Source: CAYHSR01 sp043821725
GTDB lineage: Bacteria > Patescibacteriota > Patescibacteriia > Magasanikbacterales > GWA2-37-8
Direction of reading: 5' to 3'
Assembly: GCA_043821725.1 (NCBI GenBank)
Contig: JBDRCM010000006.1
Span: 1-64,000 of the forward strand
DNA: 64,000 nt
Positions 53,117 to 61,968 of the stretch are shown in pieces. The first letter of the stretch is position 1, and each line of letters begins with the position of its first letter. The notes beneath the pieces were generated by a model. The model was not told where the DNA came from, did no database searches, and worked only from the letters and a program-made list of their open reading frames with translations. Both the position numbers and the translations under genes were made by a program.

Positions 53117-54466
53117 ATGAAATATTTTTTACTACGATTTCTACCAGCACTGTGTTTTGTATTGATTATAGGCGGGTGTAATACGAATAGAAATACAGTC
53201 ATTATAAAACCACCTGCAAGCGCAGTATCTAACACAAACGCAAATCCAACAGCCAATGTAAACATAACTGTTGTTGCCAAATCCACTACCTTAAATTCAA
53301 CAACAACTCCAATTGCAAAAACAATTGATAAATATGATCTTTGGTCAAAAGGCGTTAAACTGCGTGGCGCCAACATCTATCAAAGGCGGGTCTATCCGGA
53401 TTTAGACGGCAACTCATTCGGTCCGGGTTTGGTTGGCCCTGTTTATACTCAAAAAGATTTTGATGGTTTATCCGCTTTAGGTGCCAACTGGGTGCAAATT
53501 GAACATCCCGGCCTATATTCTGAAAAACCACCTTATAGATTAGATGGCGAAGTGCAAATCAATCTTGATAATCTCATTAGCATGGCTTCAAAAGCAAATA
53601 TGTTTGTTACAATCGCTTTTCGAACAGGCCCGGGCAGATCTGAATTCACTTTTTATGATGAGGATGATGACGATTGGTTTGATGACAGTTATAGAAATGA
53701 CAAAGTATGGAAGGATGAAACCGCCCAGCAGGCATGGGCTGACATGTGGGAGTATACAGCTGAAAGATACAAAAACAATCCAATAGTTGTTGGCTATAAT
53801 CTTATGGTTGAACCGAACGGCGAGTCCAGAGCGTTTTCAGAAGAGCTATGGGAGCCAGATGAATTTTATCCAAAATACAAAAATTCCATGGCTGATTGGA
53901 ATCAAATGTATCCAAAGTTGGTTTCTGCAATCAGAAAAAACGACAAGAATACGCCGATTTTAGTCGGACATATGGCTTACAATTCCGTAAATTGGCTTCC
54001 ATACTTAAATGATGTAAACGGCTCAAAAATAGTTTGGATAGCGCACCAATATGAACCATACGCATATACGCATGACGCGCAATCCAATACAAAATACCCG
54101 TCAACATTTAAATGGTATGGAGAAAAAATTATTTTAGATAAGAACTATTTGAAAACGATTTACGATCTGGCGAAAAATACAGCAACTAAAAATAGCAGAC
54201 CGCTCGCAATTGATGAATTTGGTGTTTACAGATTTAAAGAAGGCGCTTCCCAATTTCTTGAAGATAGCATGAATCTTATGGAAGAGCGCGGTACCAATTA
54301 TTGCATATGGTCATGGGATTCGGCGCAAAGGGCTAAAAACTTTCCTGAAGACGATCAATTTGATTTTACAAGAGGCGCCAACAAAAAAAATCATGAACCG
54401 GTTCAAAATCCGTTGCTGGATGTTGTAAAAAAATACTGGCAAAAAAATTCTGCCAGGCCTTTTTAA
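53117..54466 (+). CDS. Lipoprotein glycoside hydrolase, GH5/cellulase-like
   Basis: 449 residues. A signal peptide ends in the lipobox FVLIIGGC (Cys about 22), then an Asn/Thr-rich linker to about 70. The catalytic TIM barrel starts at GVKLRGANIYQRR. The acid/base Glu is in YNLMVEPNG and the nucleophile Glu in LAIDEFGVY, at the spacing of GH5 enzymes. WIAHQYEPYAYTH and YCIWSWDSAQ fit later barrel strands. It would cleave beta-glucan or a related polysaccharide at the cell surface. The exact substrate is not predictable. It is flanked by a MITE on its 5' side. Confidence 0.83.
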   Translation: MKYFLLRFLPALCFVLIIGGCNTNRNTVIIKPPASAVSNTNANPTANVNITVVAKSTTLNSTTTPIAKTIDKYDLWSKGVKLRGANIYQRRVYPDLDGNSFGPGLVGPVYTQKDFDGLSALGANWVQIEHPGLYSEKPPYRLDGEVQINLDNLISMASKANMFVTIAFRTGPGRSEFTFYDEDDDDWFDDSYRNDKVWKDETAQQAWADMWEYTAERYKNNPIVVGYNLMVEPNGESRAFSEELWEPDEFYPKYKNSMADWNQMYPKLVSAIRKNDKNTPILVGHMAYNSVNWLPYLNDVNGSKIVWIAHQYEPYAYTHDAQSNTKYPSTFKWYGEKIILDKNYLKTIYDLAKNTATKNSRPLAIDEFGVYRFKEGASQFLEDSMNLMEERGTNYCIWSWDSAQRAKNFPEDDQFDFTRGANKKNHEPVQNPLLDVVKKYWQKNSARPF

Positions 54467-54491
54467 CAATTCTTAAACCACTGTAATTTTT

Positions 54492-54550
54492 ATTAACGCA
54501 ACGTAGCGAGGATTTTGCTGAGCGGGATCTTGGCACAGGGAGGGGTTCAT
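54492..54550 (+). repeat. Dispersed repeat R3
   Basis: ATTAACGCAACGTAGCGAGG, then AGCGGGATCTTGGCACAGGG and AGGGGTTCAT; similar to the inverted copy at 37296-37353. Confidence 0.7.
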
Positions 54551-55290
54551 AATTCATTTGTGCGAGGAGGCAAATAGTTGGTTTGCCTTCCAAAACACAT
54601 CTTGACAAAATTCCAAGCAAGAACTGCCAGTTTTATGTTAAGTTTGAATCTGCGCGATGATACAAAATACCGCAATGAGCAATCAACCTTGATTTTACCA
54701 AACTCACTTAATCTGCGGGTCAAGTCAGCGTCTTCTCCAAATTTTAAATTCTCATCAAACCCGCGTGTTTTATCATATAATTCTTTTTTAAAAACCATGC
54801 CATTGCCGATTGGGCCCACTTTATTGAATGAAGCTATTTTGGCAAAAAACAATATGGGTCTAAAAAAAACAACGCAAGCCGCGTTCTTCAAAATAGATCC
54901 ATCATAAAAATAAAACTGTCCTCCAAGACAGGCAAGATTTTCATCCTCCTCAAATCGCTTAAGCGCCTGTTGTAAAAAATCACAAGGAAGATTAGTATCA
55001 GCGTCTATCTGTACTATGTATTTGCCTTGCGCGACTTCAGCGCCTTTTTTTCTAGCGCTTCCAACGCCTCTTTTATCTTCCTTTACCAAACTTGCTCCTT
55101 TTGAACGCACTATTTGATTGCTCATGTCTGTTGAGCCGTTGTCAACCGCTATTATGTCATAATTAAAATCGCCTTGCTGATTTTTCGCGTGTTCAAGACA
55201 AGATCCAATATATTTCTCTTCATTATATAGAGGCACGACTATGCTGAACAATATCTCATCATTTAAATTATTGTGAGCGTTAATTTTCAT
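54547..55290 (-). CDS. Family 2 glycosyltransferase
   Basis: 247 residues. The GT-A fold start FSIVVPLYNEEKYIGSCL is followed by IIAVDNGSTDMSN and the metal site VQIDADTNLP (DxD-like). RGFDENLKFGEDADLTRRL is the acceptor-side ED motif. There is a short hydrophobic stretch VVFFRPILFFAKIA but no clear membrane domain. It transfers a sugar from a nucleotide donor, probably to a surface glycan. It is convergent with the GH5-like gene. Confidence 0.88.
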   Translation of the reverse strand: MKINAHNNLNDEILFSIVVPLYNEEKYIGSCLEHAKNQQGDFNYDIIAVDNGSTDMSNQIVRSKGASLVKEDKRGVGSARKKGAEVAQGKYIVQIDADTNLPCDFLQQALKRFEEDENLACLGGQFYFYDGSILKNAACVVFFRPILFFAKIASFNKVGPIGNGMVFKKELYDKTRGFDENLKFGEDADLTRRLSEFGKIKVDCSLRYFVSSRRFKLNIKLAVLAWNFVKMCFGRQTNYLPPRTNEL

Positions 55291-55324
55291 AAATTGAACT
55301 GAATTTTTTGTAAACCTATAATTT

Positions 55325-55550
55325 AACTCATACAGAGTTTAGCACTATGTCATTCTGAACCCTTCGCTCGCTCGAGGATAAACTCCGCGAAGAATCCCTT
55401 AGATAACGCGAGAGGGCGCGGAGTTTACCCTTGAAGGAAGTGAAGGACTCCCTCAGGATGACAGGACAGATACTCAGGATGACAGACATTTTTTAACATT
55501 TATCATTTCGCTAGTAATAGCGCACTATGTTGAATAACTCTATATGAGTT
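55325..55550. mobile_element. MITE-like element, family 1, copy 3 (inverted)
   Basis: 226 bases, ends AACTCATACAGAGTT and AACTCTATATGAGTT. The interior is inverted relative to copies 1 and 2 (GTCATTCTGAACCC ... TCAGGATGACAG). Confidence 0.8.
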
Positions 55551-55649
55551 GGTTTACTATTGCCTTAGCAGTTTGATATTTCTTTTGCTTTTTAATATTT
55601 TATCACGACATCTCTATTATGATAAGGCCTTGAACAAATGGCCAAACTA

Positions 55650-55681
55650 AAAAACAAAAATACCTGTCTTCCTGACAGGTC
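55650..55681 (-). terminator. Terminator of the MgtE-like gene
   Basis: ACCTGTC/GACAGGT arms followed by a T-rich tract on the minus strand. Confidence 0.8.
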
Positions 55682-55702
55682 TCATACCATCTAAATACAA
55701 AA

Positions 55703-56908
55703 TTAGGCGTTTGGCACAAAATGCCGCATGATATCGTCAACTGTCACAATGCCGAGCAATCTATCATCATCATCAAGAACTGCAACAGAATAAAGGTTGT
55801 ATTTTGTAATAAGAGACGCCACTTCCAACAACTTATTGTTGACTTTAGCTGTGGGAATTTTTTTACCTTTTTTCATTATATCGCTCATTTTCGCTTCTTT
55901 GTCAGCCAAAAGTAGCCAACGCAAAGATACCACTCCAAGAAACACATCATCCCGATCAATCACATAAACAAAATATATTGAACTGTGTATATGATTGATA
56001 CGCCTAATTGTGCCCACCACTTCATTGACAGTATCTTCTGGGTAGGCAGTCAAATATTCAGTAGTCATCAAACCGCCGGCTTGGTCTTCATCATATTCAA
56101 GCATCTTTGTAACATGCTGTTTCTTTGCATCAGAAGGAAGCTCTTCCAAAATTTCACGCGACTCTCGCTCAGGCAAAAGTTGTATTAAATCTACCAATTC
56201 ATCAACTGACATTTTCTGCATTACCAATGAAGCGCGCTCCGGCCCCAATTTTTCAACAAGAATCTTCTGAATACCCGGTTCAATTTCTTCCAACACGCGC
56301 GCAGCTGTTTGCTCATCCATGCTCTCCAAAAGCATACTGCCCTGATTCAAATTCATTTTTTCTATCAAATTCGCAACATCAGCCGGGTGTAGCTTATTCA
56401 AATCCCTGACTGAAGTGGAAAGCTGAATTTTATCATCAAGAAGGCGCACATCTTTCCATTCCAAAAGCTCTTTTCTGCCGATTTTAGTAATTCCCAATCG
56501 ACGAAGCAAACCGGCCTGTCCTATGTCAATGGCTACCAAGCTCATTACATCCTTAATATACCCGACTTGTAAATCATTGACTCTTACCACTCTTATTCCT
56601 TCCAAATCAACAATTTGCCTGTCCAATACGGCTTCCTTCAAATATATTACATCTTTATCAATTAAAATATCAGTAATAACTTCCTCAAGTTTTTTCTTAA
56701 TTGTGATAACATTTTTTGAAAAACTTTCAATATCTTTGATTTTAATAAACCGCTTGTCTTTTTTGTTCAATTCAAAAATTACAACACCAACAACAGGAGG
56801 ATGATTTTGTGATGGCAAACTTTTTATTGCCACATCAACAACTATAGCTACTTTAGCATCAGTTTGATCCTGAACCGTAGCATTAACAATGTTGCTTAAG
56901 TACAACAT
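55703..56908 (-). CDS. Soluble MgtE-like protein (PRC, MgtE-N, CBS pair) without channel
   Basis: 401 residues. The N-terminal half includes a PRC-barrel-like segment (VDLEGIRVVRVNDLQVGYI). The MgtE superhelical domain is at about 165-270 (LNKLHPADVANLIEKMN, LPERESREILEELP). Two CBS domains are at about 275-400, with the EDQAGGLMTTEYL linker. The five-helix MgtE channel is absent; the protein stops after the second CBS domain (VDDIMRHFVPNA). It may sense Mg2+ or nucleotides and regulate a separate transporter; the Nramp-related gene at 9390 is a candidate partner by analogy with other bacteria, not by position here. Confidence 0.85.
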   Translation of the reverse strand: MLYLSNIVNATVQDQTDAKVAIVVDVAIKSLPSQNHPPVVGVVIFELNKKDKRFIKIKDIESFSKNVITIKKKLEEVITDILIDKDVIYLKEAVLDRQIVDLEGIRVVRVNDLQVGYIKDVMSLVAIDIGQAGLLRRLGITKIGRKELLEWKDVRLLDDKIQLSTSVRDLNKLHPADVANLIEKMNLNQGSMLLESMDEQTAARVLEEIEPGIQKILVEKLGPERASLVMQKMSVDELVDLIQLLPERESREILEELPSDAKKQHVTKMLEYDEDQAGGLMTTEYLTAYPEDTVNEVVGTIRRINHIHSSIYFVYVIDRDDVFLGVVSLRWLLLADKEAKMSDIMKKGKKIPTAKVNNKLLEVASLITKYNLYSVAVLDDDDRLLGIVTVDDIMRHFVPNA

Positions 56909-56915
56909 ATATTAT

Positions 56916-57287
56916 TCAATTTAATGTTTCCAAATATGTATTAAGTAAAATGATTGCCGACTTCTCATCCCTGCTTGCGCTTTCTGCCCCTCCCATTCTA
57001 TCTGACATTTGCGAGCTAAATCTTTCATCTACAAAATTAACTTCTACGCCTGATTGTTCTTTAATTTGTTCTGCAAAATTGCGGATCTTGCGTGTATTGT
57101 CATTTTCAGAACTGTCCAAAGATAGCGGAAGACCCAACACTATTTTATCAATTTTTTCTTTTATAATCAAATCTATAACTTCAATTGGCCCGCCTGCTTG
57201 ACCATAGGGAAGAACAACGTCTGCCGATGAATTCCAGATAGCAAGGCCTATTCGCTTGGTTCCAAAATCAATTGACAATATTTTCAT
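56916..57287 (-). CDS. ruvX: Pre-16S rRNA nuclease RuvX/YqgF
   Basis: 123 residues. SIDFGTKRIGLA holds the first catalytic Asp; IVLGLPLSLD and FVDERFSSQ give the second; the C-terminal DEKSAIILLNTYLE carries the last acidic residue. The fold is RNase H-like. YqgF processes the 5' end of 16S rRNA. Its start overlaps the map stop by four bases (ATGA), so translation is coupled. Confidence 0.92.
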   Translation of the reverse strand: MKILSIDFGTKRIGLAIWNSSADVVLPYGQAGGPIEVIDLIIKEKIDKIVLGLPLSLDSSENDNTRKIRNFAEQIKEQSGVEVNFVDERFSSQMSDRMGGAESASRDEKSAIILLNTYLETLN

Positions 57288-58096
57288 ATGATTTCCTTTT
57301 GTTCATTCGGTCTTCTTGTTACGATTTTGTTGCCTCTCTTTCCTATAACCACAGTATGCTCATAATGAGCGCACAAAGAGCTGTCTGCCATTTCAATTGC
57401 CCAACCATCTGTTGCAGTGGCTATTTTATAATCGCCTAAAGACACCATTGGTTCAATGGCGATCACCATCCCGCTTTTCAATTTCCAATCCTGCAAACCC
57501 TTGTCAAAATAATTTGGAATGCGCGGCTCTTCATGAACCTCATATCCGACTCCATGCCCGACAAGATCCCGCACTATGCCATAATGACCTTGGCTTTTTA
57601 CATACTCCTCAATTGCTTTACCAATATCTGCCACGCTATTGCCGGGTTGAGCAGCTCTAATGCCCTCTTCCAGCGCCTGCTTTGTCACTAATAATAAATC
57701 TCTGACTTCATCCGGTGCCTGTCCAATTATTATTGTTATTGATGTATCTGTATAAAAACCGCGATAATTTTTTTTAATTGGATATTCCATGCCAATATCA
57801 ATGCTGAAAATATCGCCTTCTTTCAAACGCGCGCTTTTACGCGCGCAAGCATGCACCAACTGGTGATTTATAGAAGCGCAAATAGTGGAAGGAAAAGCTG
57901 ATTCTTCAGGTCTGTTTCTATATCCTTTAAACGACGGCCTACCGCCTGCTTGTTGAATCATTTTTTCAGCCACCTGATCAATATCCCAAGTGCTTAATCC
58001 CGGCTTTGATATTTTAGCAAGCTTGGATAATATATTACCAAGAATTTTGCCGCCTTTTTCAATTTGTTGAATAGCTTCTTTATTCTTTATGTGCAT
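57284..58096 (-). CDS. map: Methionine aminopeptidase, type I
   Basis: 270 residues. Metal ligands can be followed: DIGMEY and YTDTSIT (two Asp), GHGVGYEVHEEP (His), AIEPMVSLGD (Glu) and HYEHTVVIG with the final Glu context. ASINHQLVHA carries the substrate His. It removes the initiator Met from nascent proteins. It lies downstream of adk as in many spc operons, but MITE copy D is now inserted between them. It is coupled to ruvX downstream. Confidence 0.94.
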   Translation of the reverse strand: MHIKNKEAIQQIEKGGKILGNILSKLAKISKPGLSTWDIDQVAEKMIQQAGGRPSFKGYRNRPEESAFPSTICASINHQLVHACARKSARLKEGDIFSIDIGMEYPIKKNYRGFYTDTSITIIIGQAPDEVRDLLLVTKQALEEGIRAAQPGNSVADIGKAIEEYVKSQGHYGIVRDLVGHGVGYEVHEEPRIPNYFDKGLQDWKLKSGMVIAIEPMVSLGDYKIATATDGWAIEMADSSLCAHYEHTVVIGKRGNKIVTRRPNEQKEII

Positions 58097-58112
58097 ATTA
58101 TTTTGCTAATAA

Positions 58113-58375
58113 GGGTCTGTCGCCAAATACCATTTCTACTGCAATTGATAAATTATGACCAAAATCGTTTCAAAATTTCTTGGCTTATCTTACAGATAGG
58201 CCTCAAAATTTTTTATCAAGCACTTAATATTAGGCCAAACGGTAAAGAATATCTCATATATTTTTTTCGCGCTGCCACTTCGCCGCGTCTGCGAAAAAGA
58301 TATATGACATATTCTTCATCTTTATTACACTGCGTTAGTTAATTTCACTATGAAAGAGCATTTGGAGACAGACCC
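58113..58375 (+). mobile_element. MITE-like element, family 2, copy D
   Basis: 263 bases, ends GGGTCTGTCGCC and TTTGGAGACAGACCC, flanked by AATAA (58108-58112) and ACTAA (58376-58380), a 4 of 5 match. The right flank contains the adk stop codon. The centre differs from other copies (58220-58340). Confidence 0.8.
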
Positions 58376-58376
58376 A

Positions 58377-59045
58377 CTAAACAACGCCCAAAAGTATTTT
58401 TTCAATCAACAGTTCAACTTCGTCAATGGTTTTACTGCCATCAACTTTTTTCAGTACTCCCAATTGTCGGTAGTAATTCAGTATCTCAATCATTGCATTG
58501 TTTCCCTGTTTTTCAATTCTTCTTCTTATTATATCTTCAGAATCATCTTGCCGTTCAACAAGATTATTATTGCACTTTGGGCACGTTGCTAATTCTTTTG
58601 TTGATTCAAGCCAAGGAATTAATTCTTTGCATTGCTCGCACACACGCCTTTTTGTTAGACGGTTGAATGACTCTTCATCAGACAAACTTACTTCCAATGC
58701 AATAAGTTCACTTTCCATCTTTATCTCTTTGATATGTTGCTGATACTTTTTTGCCTGCTCAATGTTGCGAACGGCTCCGTCCAAAACAACTCCGCGCCCT
58801 TCATTAAAAATTTTATCCATTTCCTGAAATGCCAGATCATATATAAGCCAATCAGGAACTAACTTACCCTGTTTCATTTCCAAAAGAGCTTTTTTTTGCT
58901 TTTCATTGGCATTGCCATTGGCCTGAAGCGCCCGCAACAAATCACCGGTTGAAATATGGCCGTAATTGTATTTTTCAGCTATTTTTTTGGCTTGAGTTCC
59001 CTTGCCACTGCCCGGAGATCCTATCATTATGATTATTTTTTTCAT
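58377..59045 (-). CDS. adk: Adenylate kinase, zinc-LID type
   Basis: 222 residues. P-loop GSPGSGKGTQAKKI is at about 8-21, STGDLLRA binds AMP, and VVLDGAVRNIEQAKKY replaces the usual DGFPR segment with DGAVR. The LID carries CEQC ... CPKC for zinc. It interconverts ATP, AMP and ADP. A terminator lies between it and secY, so it may be transcribed separately from the ribosomal genes. The stop codon lies in the target duplication of MITE copy D. The variant DGAVR makes related nucleoside monophosphate kinases possible. Confidence 0.9.
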   Translation of the reverse strand: MKKIIIMIGSPGSGKGTQAKKIAEKYNYGHISTGDLLRALQANGNANEKQKKALLEMKQGKLVPDWLIYDLAFQEMDKIFNEGRGVVLDGAVRNIEQAKKYQQHIKEIKMESELIALEVSLSDEESFNRLTKRRVCEQCKELIPWLESTKELATCPKCNNNLVERQDDSEDIIRRRIEKQGNNAMIEILNYYRQLGVLKKVDGSKTIDEVELLIEKILLGVV

Positions 59046-59104
59046 ATTTTGGCTAAAATTACGATAATATTATATCACAGAGATTTATTTCTCGCAACCA
59101 TTCA

Positions 59105-59130
59105 TTAAAAAATCCGGCCAATAACCGGAT
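59105..59130 (-). terminator. Terminator after secY
   Basis: ATCCGG/CCGGAT arms followed by a T-run on the minus strand, separating the ribosomal-secY transcript from adk-map. Confidence 0.85.
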
Positions 59131-59156
59131 CTTAAATATAATGACAAATTATTTTT

Positions 59157-60431
59157 TTAAATCTTGTCGTAGGCATGCATTGTAAGCTGGGCATCTATTT
59201 GCTTTGATATTTCAATGGCAACGGCCACAACTATGAGCAAACTTGTACCCCCGATGGCCAAGCTTTGAGTTCCCAATCCTGCCTGCAACATTAAAGGAAG
59301 TATGGCTATCAATCCAAGAAAAGAAGCTCCTGTAAGATTTATTCTACTCATTGTTTTCTGCAAATATTTCTCAGTTTCCTTGCCCGGTCTTATGCCCGGA
59401 ATAAATCCGCCTTGCTTCTGCAAATTTTCAGCTATTTTTTGCGGATGAAAAATTACAGCTGTGTAAAAATATGTAAATCCGAAAACCAAAAAGAAATACA
59501 TGAGTCCGTAAAACAATTGATTTTGGAAAAGTGCAACAGTGCCCATTGCAAATTTTGCAAGCCATGCGCTTTTAGCGCCAATAAAAAACTGCGCGACCAT
59601 TGGTGGAAGTAGCACCAATGAAATGGCAAAGATGATCGGAATTACTCCGGCCATGTTTACGCGCATAGGCAGGTGCGAAGTAGATCCTCCAAAACTTTTG
59701 TTGCCTCTTACCTGCTTTGCATAATTAATCGGAATATTACGCTGCCCTTCGCTAATAAATACAACACCAACCACAGTAACGACTGCTATAACACCGAATA
59801 AAACAAAGGTATAAAAATCAGAACCAGTGTAATTGATTATAGCGTTTCTCATCAGGCCTGGCAGAGCCGCGATAATGCCGGCAAAGATCAAAAGGGATAT
59901 GCCATTGCCAACTTTTTTTTCAGAGATTAATTCGCCTATCCACATTAAAAATATTGTACCTGCCGTAATGGTGGTCATTATAATAATCAAACGCCATGCA
60001 TTTAAATCGGTAATAACCGGATTAGCTGAACTGTTCAAAATTTTTATCATTCCATATGATTGTATAAAAGCCAGCGGTACAGCCAAAAGTCGGGTATACA
60101 TATTTATTTTCTGCTGTCCTGATTCTCCCTCTTTAGAAAGCTCTTCCAACTTTGGAACAATCATTGTAAGCAGTTGAAAAATGATTGAAGAGGTGATATA
60201 CGGAGCAACACCAAGCATAACAACTGAAAAATTCTGCATTGTACCGCCGGAAAAAACATTAAGTAATCCCAAAATCTGATTACCGCTCAAAAAATCGCGC
60301 AAATTATCAATATTTACACCCGGAATCGGAATGTGCGCGACCAATCGAAAAATCACAAGCATTGAAATTACGAAAATAATCTTGTTTCTAATATCTTTAA
60401 TTTTCCACGCCTGAATAATTTTATCAAACAT
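59157..60431 (-). CDS. secY: Protein translocase subunit SecY
   Basis: 424 residues with ten hydrophobic segments. HIPIPGVNIDNLRDFL lies in the first periplasmic loop (plug region), GVAPYITSSIIFQLL in helix 2, ISEGQRNIPINYAKQVRG in the cytosolic loop and FIPGIRPGKETEKYL in the ribosome-contacting loop. It forms the protein-conducting channel with SecE. It is the last gene of the spc ribosomal group before a terminator. Confidence 0.97.
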   Translation of the reverse strand: MFDKIIQAWKIKDIRNKIIFVISMLVIFRLVAHIPIPGVNIDNLRDFLSGNQILGLLNVFSGGTMQNFSVVMLGVAPYITSSIIFQLLTMIVPKLEELSKEGESGQQKINMYTRLLAVPLAFIQSYGMIKILNSSANPVITDLNAWRLIIIMTTITAGTIFLMWIGELISEKKVGNGISLLIFAGIIAALPGLMRNAIINYTGSDFYTFVLFGVIAVVTVVGVVFISEGQRNIPINYAKQVRGNKSFGGSTSHLPMRVNMAGVIPIIFAISLVLLPPMVAQFFIGAKSAWLAKFAMGTVALFQNQLFYGLMYFFLVFGFTYFYTAVIFHPQKIAENLQKQGGFIPGIRPGKETEKYLQKTMSRINLTGASFLGLIAILPLMLQAGLGTQSLAIGGTSLLIVVAVAIEISKQIDAQLTMHAYDKI

Positions 60432-60497
60432 AAACGTTTATTTCACCCCGCACCAGGAAGCAACAAACTTTGGCTTGTGGATGAAGGTGCAGAGCCG

Positions 60498-60977
60498 TTA
60501 GGCTTTCGGGGCGGAATTCCGTCCTGATGGACATCCGGACTTCACTTCTCCACCTGCAGATTTAATGGCTTCAGTAGCTTTGCCTGTGCATAAAATTTTA
60601 ATAACCGTCAACTTTTTCTTGAGCTCGCCGTTGCCAAGCACTTTTGCACTTTTAGTTCCTTTTTTAATCAATTTTTTTTCAATAAGTACTTTTAAATCAA
60701 CCGTATCGCCATCATTAAAATTTCTTTCAAGCACTGTAAGCGACAATTCAACCGGCTTGGTATTCAATGATTTGAAACCGCGTAATTTAGGAGTGGATTG
60801 CAAAGTTGGCTTAAATCCTTTGAGCTTAAGGCCACTTTTTCCGCCTGAACGGCTTTTTTGTCCTTTCAATCCTCTACCTGAATAATTACCTCTGCCTGAG
60901 GCATTACCACGCCCCTTTCTACGCTTGGATTTTTTAGCTCCTTTGGCGCATTTAATTGTATTTGGTCTTAATGGCAT
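60498..60977 (-). CDS. rplO: Ribosomal protein uL15
   Basis: 159 residues from the Met at 60977 (MPLRPNTIKCAKGAKKSKRR), which fits the family's short basic N-terminus and leaves a 10-base gap after rpsE. An upstream frame to 61028 overlaps rpsE and is not L15-like. The GRGNASGRGNYSGRGLKGQK glycine-rich segment and the C-terminal TEAIKSAGGEV are typical. It directly follows rpsE, so rpmD (uL30) is absent. Confidence 0.95.
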   Translation of the reverse strand: MPLRPNTIKCAKGAKKSKRRKGRGNASGRGNYSGRGLKGQKSRSGGKSGLKLKGFKPTLQSTPKLRGFKSLNTKPVELSLTVLERNFNDGDTVDLKVLIEKKLIKKGTKSAKVLGNGELKKKLTVIKILCTGKATEAIKSAGGEVKSGCPSGRNSAPKA

Positions 60978-60987
60978 ATTGTTTACG

Positions 60988-61554
60988 CTATTCTTTGACG
61001 TTTTTGTCAGTTTGATCAATTTTCTCAACTTGATCGTTGACTTTTTGATCGTTGACTTTTAATTTATCTTGATCAAATGAAGACAATTTGAACGATTGAA
61101 GAGCTTGAAAAGTGGCTTTAACAATGCTGATTTTATTTTTCGTCTTTCCTAATATTTTGGCTGAAACATTAGGCACGCCTGCCAAATCAAGCAGAGCGCG
61201 AACCGGTCCGCCTGCAATAATTCCGGTACCTTGCGGAGCAGGTTTAAGAAAAACAGTTGACGCCTTAAACTTATAATATATCGGATGGGGAAGCGTGTTG
61301 TTAATAATCGGAACATTAATCATATTTTTCTTGGCTTGCTTTACGGCTTTTTCAACCCCTATCTGAACATCCTTGCCTTTGGCGACGCCAAAACCAACTT
61401 TGCCCTTTCTATTTCCAAGAACAACGCAGACACGAAAACTCAAATGCTTGCCACCCTTGGTAACTCGCGTAACGCGCGCCAAGTCCAGAATGTATTGATC
61501 AAATTCCGGCTTTTCTTTCTTATAATTCATTTTTCTTCTTGTTGGTTTTCCCAT
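60988..61554 (-). CDS. rpsE: Ribosomal protein uS5
   Basis: 188 residues. The double-stranded RNA binding-like domain has RVTRVTKGGKHLSFRV and GNRKGKVGFGVAKGKD, and the C-terminal domain APQGTGIIAGGPVRALLDLA. The tail beyond about 160 is Lys/Asp/Gln-rich and extra. It acts in the small subunit at the mRNA entry and fidelity site. An alternative start is the Met at codon 9. It lies between rplR and rplO. Confidence 0.96.
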   Translation of the reverse strand: MGKPTRRKMNYKKEKPEFDQYILDLARVTRVTKGGKHLSFRVCVVLGNRKGKVGFGVAKGKDVQIGVEKAVKQAKKNMINVPIINNTLPHPIYYKFKASTVFLKPAPQGTGIIAGGPVRALLDLAGVPNVSAKILGKTKNKISIVKATFQALQSFKLSSFDQDKLKVNDQKVNDQVEKIDQTDKNVKE

Positions 61555-61579
61555 ATTTTAGTGTTGTGTGATGAAAAAA

Positions 61580-61954
61580 TTATAGCTTCAATCCTTGATC
61601 GCGCGCTCCGTCAGCCACTGCCTTGACTCTACCGTGATATTTGTAGCCGGCACGGTCAAAGACAGCTTCCTTTATATTTTTTTCAAGAGCCATTTCAGCA
61701 ATTTTTTTGCCGGCCAAATAAGCTTTGGCAATCTTTCCGGAAAGCTCGCCGGCTTTTTGTTCCTTTATGGAAGCGGAATTTACAGAAGCTAAACTTACTC
61801 CGGCAACATCATCAACCAGCTGAATGTTTGTTGAGCGTAAACCTCTAAAAACCGAAATGCGGGGCCTTACAGCAGTGCCCTTTACTATGGCGCGTACTCG
61901 CTTATGCCTTACTTGCCTAAGTGCGTTTTTGGTTTTATTGAATATTCTCTTCAT
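61580..61954 (-). CDS. rplR: Ribosomal protein uL18
   Basis: 124 residues. RHKRVRAIVKGTAVRPRISV is the 5S-binding N-terminal block; ISVFRGLRSTNIQLVDD and FDRAGYKYHGRVKAVADGAR are conserved. It binds 5S rRNA in the central protuberance. It lies 14 bases after rplF and upstream of rpsE. Confidence 0.96.
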   Translation of the reverse strand: MKRIFNKTKNALRQVRHKRVRAIVKGTAVRPRISVFRGLRSTNIQLVDDVAGVSLASVNSASIKEQKAGELSGKIAKAYLAGKKIAEMALEKNIKEAVFDRAGYKYHGRVKAVADGARDQGLKL

Positions 61955-61968
61955 AATTATTCTTCATT

